Source of the DNA: Pseudaeromonas sp038247115
GTDB taxonomy: Bacteria > Pseudomonadota > Gammaproteobacteria > Enterobacterales > Aeromonadaceae
NCBI GenBank assembly: GCA_038247115.1
Contig: JBBRVG010000098.1
Coordinates: 1-11,507, forward strand
Length of the DNA: 11,507 nucleotides
Direction of reading: 5' to 3'
Positions 5,921 through 11,507 of the stretch are shown here, in pieces. The translations under genes were made by a program, and so were the position numbers. The first letter of the stretch is position 1. Each line of letters starts with the position of its first letter. The notes beneath the pieces are model-generated. The model was not told the origin of the DNA, did not search any database, and saw nothing but the letters and a program-made list of their open reading frames with translations.

Positions 5921-6581
5921 CCTGCTCCTCGAAGCCAGTCCGCTGGTACAGATCGTCATGTTGATCCTGCTGGGGATGTCGGTGGCCTCTTGGGCCATCA
6001 TCTATCAACGCACCCGGTTATTGCGTGCCGCCAAAAATAGCTCCGAGCAGTTCGAGGAGCGTTTCTGGTCAGGGATTGACTTGAATCGCCTCTATCAGGA
6101 ATGCTCAGCGCGTCGTGATGAGTTGACCGGTATGGAGCAAATCTTCTTTGCCGGTTTCAAGGAGTTCGCCCGTCTACACAATGGAGGACCGCGGAGCCAG
6201 GAAATGGTGATGGACGGTACCTATCGGGCGATGCGTGTTTCCTTATCACGAGAAGTTGATGATCTGGAGACCAGTTTGCCTGTCTTGGCTACGGTAGGCT
6301 CCATTAGTCCCTACATAGGTTTGTTCGGTACCGTATGGGGGATCATGCACGCCTTTATCGCGCTGGCAGCAGTGAAAAACGCCAGCTTGGCGATGGTGGC
6401 TCCACCCATTGCCGAAGCCTTGATTGCTACAGCCATGGGTCTGTTTGCAGCAATTCCAGCCGTAGTTGCTTTCAACCGTTTCAGCACTAAAGCAGGCAAG
6501 CTGGAAAACGCCTATATCAACTTCATGGATGAGTTTTCCACCATCCTGAACCGTCAGTTGGTTAACAAGGGTGATCAATAA
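5892..6581 (+). CDS. tolQ: TolQ, proton-channel subunit of the Tol motor
   Basis: Inner-membrane protein of the TolQ/ExbB/MotA family. With TolR it harvests the proton motive force to energise TolA. It has 229 residues (E. coli 230). There are three membrane segments (about 17-37, 130-160 and 168-194), and the FWSGIDLNRLYQE and EQIFFAGFKEF regions are conserved. The channel threonines are present: T147 in GTVWG and T180 in LIATAMGL (E. coli T145, T178). The GTG start at 5892 is favoured by AAGGGAG (5876-5882) at 9 bases. It lies inside the end of ybgC, so translation is coupled. The stop shares one base with the tolR start. Confidence 0.97.
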   Translation: MQPSQLSFTNLLLEASPLVQIVMLILLGMSVASWAIIYQRTRLLRAAKNSSEQFEERFWSGIDLNRLYQECSARRDELTGMEQIFFAGFKEFARLHNGGPRSQEMVMDGTYRAMRVSLSREVDDLETSLPVLATVGSISPYIGLFGTVWGIMHAFIALAAVKNASLAMVAPPIAEALIATAMGLFAAIPAVVAFNRFSTKAGKLENAYINFMDEFSTILNRQLVNKGDQ

Positions 6582-7015
6582 TGCAAGTTCATCCCCGCAG
6601 CAAGAAACGTGCGGTTGCCGAGATCAACGTAGTTCCTTATATCGACGTCATGCTGGTGCTGCTGATCATTTTCATGGCCACGGCTCCTGTCATTATGCAA
6701 GGGGTCACAGTTGATCTACCACAGGCTGACTCGCAACCCATGTCTGAAGATCAAAAGGTACCTGTCGTGGCGTCCGTGGATGCGACAGGCCGTTATTTCC
6801 TCGATATTGGTGATCAGCACAAAGAGACGCTGGATTTGGTCGATCTAGCCGGGCAAGTGGCGCAGTATTTGCGGATGAATCCGGAATCACCAGTCGTGGT
6901 GCAGGGTGACGCCAAGGTGCCCTATGATGCGGTTGTGCAGCTGATGGCAGCGCTGAAAGAAGCGGGTGTTCCCAGTGTGGGATTGATGACCGAACCTGTT
7001 GGCAACAAGAAATAA
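6581..7015 (+). CDS. tolR: TolR, proton-channel subunit of the Tol motor
   Basis: Single-span inner-membrane protein of the ExbD/TolR family, 144 residues (E. coli 142). A short basic cytoplasmic start (MQVHPRSKKR) is followed by EINVVPYIDVMLVLLIIF, the transmembrane helix with the essential aspartate D22 (E. coli D23). The periplasmic domain then runs to the conserved ending SVGLMTEPV. TolR dimers with TolQ form the proton path and also touch peptidoglycan. ATG overlaps the tolQ stop (ATAATG), a 1-base overlap typical of strict translational coupling. Confidence 0.97.
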   Translation: MQVHPRSKKRAVAEINVVPYIDVMLVLLIIFMATAPVIMQGVTVDLPQADSQPMSEDQKVPVVASVDATGRYFLDIGDQHKETLDLVDLAGQVAQYLRMNPESPVVVQGDAKVPYDAVVQLMAALKEAGVPSVGLMTEPVGNKK

Positions 7016-7030
7016 TCGGAGTAATCGACG

Positions 7031-8116
7031 GTGAAACGTAGTATGACCGGCCCAGTGGTGGTGTCACTATTGTTGCACGCTTTACTCATTCTAGCCTTTG
7101 TCCTCAAATGGAATCTTGATAAGCCCAAGCGTCCGGGAGGCGGTGGCGGCGGTGGCGTTGTCCATGCAGTCGTGATCGATCAATTGCAATTCAAGCAACA
7201 TGCTGAATTTGCTAAACAGCAGAAGCAGCAAAAGCTGGAAGAAGAGAAAGAGCGCGTTCAGGAACAGAAGAAAGAAGTTGAAGCTGTCCGCCAGCAAAAG
7301 GAAGCTGAGACGATTCGTCTGCGGAAGGAACAAGAGCAGGTCAAGACCAAGAAAGAAATAGAGCGCAAGAAGGAAGTCGAGCGTCAACGTCTTGAGGCTG
7401 AAAAGAAAATTGCGCTCGAGAAAAAGAAGAAAGATGAGCTGAAGAAAAAAGAGCTCGAACAGCAACAACTTGCGGAAGAACGCAAGAAAAAGCTGGAAGA
7501 ACAAAAGAAAGCCGATGAGAAGAAAAAGGCTGAAGAGCTCAAGAAGAAGGAAGATGAGCTGGAGAAAAAAGAGGCTGAGCTAAAGAAAGCAGAGCAGCTG
7601 AAAAAAGATGAAGAGAAGAAGAAACAGGCAGAACTGAAGAAAAAAGAAGCGGAGAAGAAAAAGCAGGAACTCGAGCGCAAGAAGGCTGAAGATGCCAAGA
7701 AAAAAGCGCTAGAGAAGAAGCAAGCAGAGCAGGCTCGCAAGAAGAATCAGCAGGATGCCAAAAAGCTCGAAGAGGATCTGTTCAGCGATCTCGAGAGCGA
7801 CACACCTGGTGCTCCAGGCAACAAGGCTGGCCCGGGCATGGGGGGGGATGGTGATGCGTATGCCGGACTCATCAGCGAGATGGTGCAACGGAATATGTTG
7901 ATCGATAACACCATGTTTGGCAAAGAGGCCATTCTACGGGTGAATATAGGACCGGATGGTTTGGTGCTGTCGATTGGCTCTTGTGATGGTAACCAGGCTA
8001 TTTGTTCGGCTGGTATTGCGGCAGTGAACAAGATTGGCAAGTTCCCAGCGCCGCCGAAGGATAAATACGATGAGTACAAGGTGTTGGCGCTGAACCTTAA
8101 ACCTGGTGCTCAGTAA
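7031..8116 (+). CDS. tolA: TolA, force-transmitting envelope protein
   Basis: Inner-membrane-anchored protein spanning the periplasm. It transmits TolQR energy to TolB/Pal and maintains outer-membrane integrity and constriction. Start GTG at 7031, with GGAG (7018-7021) at 9 bases; the ATG at 7043 has no such site. Domain I has a membrane helix (about 9-26) with the S-x3-H pattern (S12, H16) that contacts TolQ, then a seven-glycine linker (36-42). Domain II is a very K/E/Q-rich helix (about 55-250), low in complexity. A Gly/Pro linker (259-275) leads to domain III (about 277-360) with FPAPPKDKYDEYK. Total 361 residues (E. coli about 421, with a longer domain II). The first cysteine of the usual domain III disulfide is replaced (A300), while an extra C318 sits close to C325. 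Confidence 0.96.
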   Translation: MKRSMTGPVVVSLLLHALLILAFVLKWNLDKPKRPGGGGGGGVVHAVVIDQLQFKQHAEFAKQQKQQKLEEEKERVQEQKKEVEAVRQQKEAETIRLRKEQEQVKTKKEIERKKEVERQRLEAEKKIALEKKKKDELKKKELEQQQLAEERKKKLEEQKKADEKKKAEELKKKEDELEKKEAELKKAEQLKKDEEKKKQAELKKKEAEKKKQELERKKAEDAKKKALEKKQAEQARKKNQQDAKKLEEDLFSDLESDTPGAPGNKAGPGMGGDGDAYAGLISEMVQRNMLIDNTMFGKEAILRVNIGPDGLVLSIGSCDGNQAICSAGIAAVNKIGKFPAPPKDKYDEYKVLALNLKPGAQ

Positions 8117-8221
8117 TACCAAGTTGCGACAGGGTTCAGGAATGCGGGGTAACAGCCTCGCGTTTGATTGGTTGTTTGTTGTGCAACTCGTTCACTAGGC
8201 GTGATGGGCATGGATTTCAAC

Positions 8222-8566
8222 ATGAACAATATAAATCTGGTTTTGGGTAGTATGGTACTGACCTTGATCCCCATAGATTCTTGGGCGGCAAAGCCGGTTG
8301 ATGATTATGAGGTGCAGGTTGTGCGAACTATCCAGCAACATTGGCAAGGCGATAAGCGTCTGCATGGTCGGCAATGTGTGGATCTAAGTGTCAAACTTGC
8401 CGCTGACGGAAAGGTCATCGCTTTGGGGCAAGGTACTGGTGACGAGGCTGTCTGTAATGCCGCGAGAACGACGATTAGTCGAATGAAGCGGTTACCGGCG
8501 CCACCCAAGGATAAGTACGAACAGTACAAGAATATGTTACTGACATTGCAACCTGGAATTAGGTAA
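8222..8566 (+). CDS. Free-standing periplasmic TolA C-terminal domain protein
   Basis: Small protein whose mature part is almost only a TolA domain III. From ATG 8222 it has 114 residues. A hydrophobic segment (4-19) ends in a signal-peptidase-like site (SWA/A, near 22-23). The region 28-114 aligns with the domain III of the neighbouring TolA: IQQHW, DLSVKLAADGKV, then PAPPKDKYEQYK against PAPPKDKYDEYK. C52 and C78, 26 apart, match the canonical disulfide pair of E. coli TolA. It has no membrane-motor helix and no long helical domain. The start is uncertain: 8168 (TTG), 8201 (GTG), 8204 and 8210 (ATG) are in frame, and ribosome sites are weak. The n-region lacks Lys/Arg in all but the longest form. 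It ends 2 bases before tolB. Secretion and a role with TolB/Pal are inferred; a duplicated tolA 3' end is the likely origin. Confidence 0.8.
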   Translation: MNNINLVLGSMVLTLIPIDSWAAKPVDDYEVQVVRTIQQHWQGDKRLHGRQCVDLSVKLAADGKVIALGQGTGDEAVCNAARTTISRMKRLPAPPKDKYEQYKNMLLTLQPGIR

Positions 8567-8568
8567 AG

Positions 8569-9873
8569 ATGAAAAAAATCGTAGGTCTTCTGATGGTCTG
8601 GTTGCTGACCAGCCAAAATGCGTTTGCTGAACTGCAAATTTTGGTCACTGGCGGGGTCGATAGCGGCCGCCCGGTTGCCGTGCCGCAATTCAAATGGACT
8701 GGGGGTACCCAGTTGCCTGAAGATGTAGCCAATGTGATCAGTTCTGATCTGATGCGCAGTGGTAAATTTGCCCCCTTGGCTCGAACCCAGATGCCTCAGT
8801 CGCCTGCCACAGCGGCGGAAATCACCTATCCGGTTTGGGCCAACATGGGAATTGAAGCCATGGTCGTCGGGCATATTGAGCCAGCCGGTGCAAACCAGTA
8901 CAAAGTAACCTTTGAGTTGGTCGATGTACTCAAGGGCAAGAATGGTGGTGCCGATGCCGTGCTGGATAGCCGCGTCGCGACTGTTCCTGGCAAGCAATTG
9001 CGGCAGTATGCCCACCGGATCTCGGACATCGTCTACGAACGCTTGACTGGCGAGCGCGGCGCATTTTTAACCCGCATCAGTTATATCTCCTTCAATCATG
9101 GCGCCCAGTATCCATATCAGCTGATGATGGCTGACTATGACGGATATAATGAGCGAGTATTGTTGCGCTCTCGCGAACCGCTGATGTCTCCTTCCTGGTC
9201 ACCAGATGGGCGCAAGCTGGCCTATGTCAGCTTCGAAAAGCGTCGGGCTTCCATCTATATCCAAGATCTTTATAGTCAGTCCCGCTCTCTGGTTGCATCC
9301 TATCCTGGTATCAATGGAGCACCAGAATGGTCCCCGGATGGCCGCAAATTGGCGTTGGTTCTGTCTAAGGATGGTCAGCCAGATGTCTATATCCTGGATG
9401 TAGGTTCACGCCAGCTGACGCGAGTCACATCCGAACGTTCTATCGACACCGAACCCTCGTGGACTCCAGATGGTCGGGGCTTGGTATTTACCTCGGAGAG
9501 AGGTGGAAAACCGCAAATTTATAGAGTAGATTTGGCCTCGGGCGCTACACAGCGAGTGACTTGGGAAGGTGACATGAACTTGGCCGCATCCATGAGTCCG
9601 GATGGTAAATCATTGGTGATGGTCAGCCGGGTTCAAGGGCAATATCGCATTGCTCGGCAAGACCTGGAATCAGGAGCCGTGTACGTGTTGTCACAGGCCT
9701 CATCTGATAAGTCTCCGAGTATCGCACCAAACGGTAGCATGATTATTTACAGTACCGTTTATCAAGGAAGACAAGGTCTTGCATTGGTTTCTGCTGATGG
9801 CAGATTTAAGGCAAACCTTCCTTCGACCACGGGTGAGGTGCGAGCGCCTGCCTGGTCACCATTCCTGAACTAA
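8569..9873 (+). CDS. tolB: TolB, periplasmic beta-propeller of Tol-Pal
   Basis: Soluble periplasmic protein that binds Pal and, through its N-terminus, TolA domain III. It has 434 residues (E. coli 430). The signal peptide (1-20) has a KK start and a cleavage site after AFA. The mature start ELQILVTGGVDSGRP corresponds to the TolA-binding N-terminal strand. An alpha/beta domain follows to about 165, then a six-bladed propeller with SPDG-type repeats: SWSPDGRKLAYVS (209-), EWSPDGRKLALVL (253-), SWTPDGRGLVFTS (297-), SMSPDGKSLVMVS (341-), SIAPNGSMIIYST (384-) and the closing PAWSPFLN. ATG 8569 lies only 2 bases after the preceding stop, with TTAGG 5 bases upstream, so it is probably translated by coupling from the TolA-domain gene. 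Confidence 0.97.
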   Translation: MKKIVGLLMVWLLTSQNAFAELQILVTGGVDSGRPVAVPQFKWTGGTQLPEDVANVISSDLMRSGKFAPLARTQMPQSPATAAEITYPVWANMGIEAMVVGHIEPAGANQYKVTFELVDVLKGKNGGADAVLDSRVATVPGKQLRQYAHRISDIVYERLTGERGAFLTRISYISFNHGAQYPYQLMMADYDGYNERVLLRSREPLMSPSWSPDGRKLAYVSFEKRRASIYIQDLYSQSRSLVASYPGINGAPEWSPDGRKLALVLSKDGQPDVYILDVGSRQLTRVTSERSIDTEPSWTPDGRGLVFTSERGGKPQIYRVDLASGATQRVTWEGDMNLAASMSPDGKSLVMVSRVQGQYRIARQDLESGAVYVLSQASSDKSPSIAPNGSMIIYSTVYQGRQGLALVSADGRFKANLPSTTGEVRAPAWSPFLN

Positions 9874-9903
9874 CCCTCACATTAAAATATTCAAGGAAAA
9901 AAG

Positions 9904-10410
9904 ATGCAAATCAATAATCTGCTGAAAAGCCTCATGATCGCTCTGCCTATGTTTACGCTGGCTGCTTGCAGCAGCACTGAAGATTCAGGTGCTGGCGTTC
10001 AAGAGCAAGGCGTCGAAACCCTGAACGGTGGCGATCAAGGTCTGTCTGCCGATGAGCAAATGCGTCAGAAGTACGAAGCTCTGCGCCAAGACAACACCAT
10101 CTATTTTGGTTTTGACCAAGATGCTATCGATGGCCAATACACAGAGCTGTTGCAAGCCCATGCCAACTTCCTGCGTGAGCACAACAACATCAAGGTATTG
10201 GTAGAAGGCCACACTGACGCGCGCGGCACACCAGAGTACAACATTGCCCTGGGTGAACGTCGTGCCAAGGCCGTTGCCAAATACCTGCAAAATCTGGGTG
10301 TTGATGCGACCCAATTGTCAGTTGTGAGCTACGGTGAAGAAAAGCCTGCTGATGCCAGCCATTCAGAAGACGCTTTCTCCAAGAACCGTCGCGCTGTTCT
10401 GGTTTACTAA
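9904..10410 (+). CDS. pal: Pal, peptidoglycan-associated outer-membrane lipoprotein
   Basis: Outer-membrane lipoprotein tethering the membrane to peptidoglycan and partner of TolB. It has 168 residues (E. coli 173). The lipoprotein signal peptide ends in the lipobox LAAC (19-22). C22 would be acylated, and serine at the next position predicts sorting to the outer membrane. A flexible linker (about 23-62) is followed by an OmpA-like domain (about 64-168). It holds the diaminopimelate-binding signature EGHTDARGTPEYNIALGERRA, with D105 and R120 at the usual 15-residue spacing. NRRAVLVY closes the protein. The ATG has AAGGA (9893-9897) at 6 bases. Codon choice looks more biased than in its neighbours, consistent with high expression. 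Confidence 0.98.
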   Translation: MQINNLLKSLMIALPMFTLAACSSTEDSGAGVQEQGVETLNGGDQGLSADEQMRQKYEALRQDNTIYFGFDQDAIDGQYTELLQAHANFLREHNNIKVLVEGHTDARGTPEYNIALGERRAKAVAKYLQNLGVDATQLSVVSYGEEKPADASHSEDAFSKNRRAVLVY

Positions 10411-10423
10411 GGTCTAACGGTTG

Positions 10424-11215
10424 ATGAATACCGTATCGATGAAAGCGGCCATTTTGATGGCCGCTCTTTTTTCCGTTGGTTTCCCGACCTTGCTGCATGC
10501 CGATGAGTTGTCGGTAGAGGAGCGGCTGGCGAAACTGGAACGATTGGATAACTCTCGGAACCTGGTCCAGGTCGAGATGCAACAGCAGCTCGATGCTTTA
10601 AGCGATGAGGTGCGTCAGTTGCGAGGCAGTCTGGAAGAGGCTAATTACAAGCTGCAGCAAGCGACTGAGCGACAGAAAGGGCTGTATCAGGAGCTCGATA
10701 AGCTCAAGGCGAGTCCAAGCCCTGCCGGAGTGTCTGCCGGTGCTACGGCTGCGGCAAGCGCTGGAGCAAGTTCTGATGGTGCACAGGCTACGGGTACGCC
10801 GATTGTTGGCCAAACCACTCCTGCCGCCAAAGCAGCTAGTGCTGAAGAGACGCAAGCCTATGATGCGGCTGTCAGCTTGGTAATGAAAGATAAGAACTTT
10901 GCCAAAGCGGTGCCCGCATTTGAGGGGTTCATCCAGAAGTATCCGCAGTCTGGTTATGTGCCCAATGCTCATTACTGGTTGGGGCAGTTGTTGTACAACC
11001 AAGGTGACAAGGATAATGCCAAGGCGAACTTCCTGATTGTTGCGCAAAAATTCAAGGATTCTCCCAAGCGAGCTGACGCTATTTTGAAGCTCGGGATGAT
11101 TACCTTGAGTGAAGGTGACAAGGAGAAAGCCGACAAATTCTTCCAATTGGTTGTTAAACAGTATCCTGATACGCCATCTGCCCAGTTGGCGCAAAAAGCA
11201 CTCAATGCCAAGTAG
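10424..11215 (+). CDS. cpoB: CpoB (YbgF), Tol-Pal coordinator protein
   Basis: Periplasmic protein that links PBP1B/LpoB peptidoglycan synthesis to Tol-Pal during constriction and binds TolA. From ATG 10424 it has 263 residues, the same as E. coli. The signal peptide is cleaved near LHA/DE (26). A trimerising coiled coil (about 29-97) follows, then an Ala/Ser/Gly/Pro-rich linker (about 98-143), and three TPR-like repeats (about 144-263) with NAHYWLGQLLYNQGDKDNAK and ADAILKLGMITLSEGDKEKA. The start is not fully certain. TTG 10421 and ATG 10439 are in frame; 10439 gives the neatest signal peptide (MKAAILMAALF) but lacks a ribosome site, whereas TAAGG (10408-10412) lies 11 bases before 10424. 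It is the last tol-pal gene, and no strong intrinsic terminator follows. Confidence 0.95.
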   Translation: MNTVSMKAAILMAALFSVGFPTLLHADELSVEERLAKLERLDNSRNLVQVEMQQQLDALSDEVRQLRGSLEEANYKLQQATERQKGLYQELDKLKASPSPAGVSAGATAAASAGASSDGAQATGTPIVGQTTPAAKAASAEETQAYDAAVSLVMKDKNFAKAVPAFEGFIQKYPQSGYVPNAHYWLGQLLYNQGDKDNAKANFLIVAQKFKDSPKRADAILKLGMITLSEGDKEKADKFFQLVVKQYPDTPSAQLAQKALNAK

Positions 11216-11292
11216 CTTGCAGGCTGAATAGTGTGAAACATTCAGTCATTGGATGAAGGCTGACCAAACGGACGAAAATATGAAATTTTCTG

Positions 11293-11328
11293 TTGCGTCA
11301 GTCATCTAAATCCGTAATATAGGCCGCC
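11293..11328 (+). promoter_or_regulatory. Candidate tRNA operon promoter
   Basis: TTGCGT (11293-11298), a 16-base spacer, then TAATAT (11315-11320), followed by a GC-rich discriminator GGCCGCC (11322-11328) typical of stringently controlled stable-RNA promoters. An AT-rich inverted repeat, GAAAAT-N5-ATTTTC (11274-11290), sits just upstream of the -35, where an UP element would be. The leader to the tRNA-Lys 5' end would be about 45 bases. Confidence 0.55.
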
Positions 11329-11372
11329 GTTGGCGACCGGAAGCAGCAGCTACCGGCGATGACAAAAAGAGT

Positions 11373-11448
11373 GGGTCGTTAGCTCAGTCGGTAGAGCAGT
11401 TGACTTTTAATCAATTGGTCGCAGGTTCGAATCCCGCACGACCCACCA
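11373..11448 (+). tRNA. tRNA-Lys(UUU)
   Basis: Complete 76-base tRNA gene with encoded CCA (11446-11448). The acceptor arms GGGTCGT (11373-11379) and ACGACCC (11438-11444) pair over 7 bp. The D-arm TAGCTCAGTCGGTAGAGC, the anticodon loop CTTTTAA with anticodon TTT (11406-11408), and the T-arm GGTTCGAATCC are all standard. It follows cpoB, as lysT does in E. coli. Confidence 0.98.
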
Positions 11449-11458
11449 GATATTCCCA

Positions 11459-11507
11459 GGTCGCTTAGCTCAGCAGGGAGAGCCCCTCCCTTACAAGGAG
11501 GGGGTCA
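11459..11507 (+). tRNA. tRNA-Val(UAC), 5' part, cut by window end
   Basis: Starts 10 bases after tRNA-Lys. The acceptor 5' strand GGTCGCT (11459-11465), D-arm TAGCTCAGCAGGGAGAGC, and anticodon stem CCTCC/GGAGG with loop CTTACAA are visible, giving anticodon TAC (11492-11494). The T-arm and acceptor 3' strand lie beyond the window. The Lys-Val order is the same as lysT-valT in E. coli, and the short spacing implies one transcript. Confidence 0.93.

Noticed and set aside
7091..7740. Long - strand open frames opposite tolA
   Set aside because: They are rich in Phe, Ser and Leu only because they lie antisense to Lys/Glu codons of TolA domain II; no start signals or family features.
7200..7770. 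Repeat-like Lys/Glu-rich DNA in tolA as a tandem repeat or mobile sequence
   Set aside because: It is the normal low-complexity helical domain II of TolA; there is no exact repeat unit.
11224..11245. CTGAAT-N10-ATTCAG inverted repeat after cpoB as a terminator
   Set aside because: The stem is only 6 bp and AT-rich with a 10-base loop and no T-run; too weak to call.
1..11507. CRISPR arrays, insertion sequences, phage or toxin-antitoxin genes
   Set aside because: No spaced repeats, transposase signatures or foreign-looking gene blocks were seen; all genes belong to conserved core operons apart from the TolA-domain paralogue.

Overview
The window is a chromosomal core region of a gammaproteobacterium, with every protein gene on the + strand. 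The order is ruvC-ruvA-ruvB, cydA-cydB-cydX, ybgC-tolQ-tolR-tolA-(extra TolA-domain gene)-tolB-pal-cpoB, then tRNA-Lys and tRNA-Val. From memory, this linkage of ruvCAB, cydAB and tol-pal resembles Vibrio and Aeromonas relatives, whereas E. coli keeps ruv and cyd apart. Base composition looks near 50% GC. An Aeromonadales-type organism (Aeromonas/Tolumonas-like) is plausible, but this is inference.

Region 1 (1-1904) is Holliday-junction processing. It holds the 3' end of ruvC (resolvase), then ruvA and ruvB (branch migration). A LexA-type operator (CTG-N10-CAG, 202-217) lies between ruvC and ruvA, so ruvAB looks like an SOS-controlled unit separate from ruvC, as in E. coli.

Region 2 (1905-2517) is 613 bases without a protein gene and holds the least ordinary feature. 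On the - strand there is a complete small-RNA-like transcription unit: a palindromic FNR-type box, -35 TTGTTA, 17-base spacer, -10 TAGAAT, about 128 nt of foldable RNA, and a hairpin followed by six U. The FNR box sits about -41.5 from the expected start. This is an FnrS-like layout (anaerobically induced small RNA) beside the micro-aerobic oxidase genes. The right part of the gap holds a candidate cydA promoter with an ArcA-like AT-rich motif.

Region 3 (2518-5388) encodes the cytochrome bd quinol oxidase: CydA, CydB and the 35-residue subunit CydX, closed by a strong intrinsic terminator. The ybgE gene found after cydX in E. coli is absent.

Region 4 (5389-11215) is the Tol-Pal envelope system. 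It starts from a promoter with a perfect GTGAT-N4-ATCAC palindrome (CRP/FNR family) about 42 bases upstream of the start. YbgC is a hotdog thioesterase. TolQ, TolR and TolA form the proton-driven inner-membrane motor; TolB and Pal are the periplasmic and outer-membrane partners; CpoB is the periplasmic coordinator. Between tolA and tolB lies an extra small gene encoding a predicted secreted, free-standing copy of the TolA C-terminal domain.

Region 5 (11216-11507) has a stable-RNA promoter, tRNA-Lys(UUU) and the 5' part of tRNA-Val(UAC). It is syntenic with the E. coli lysT-valT cluster that follows cpoB.
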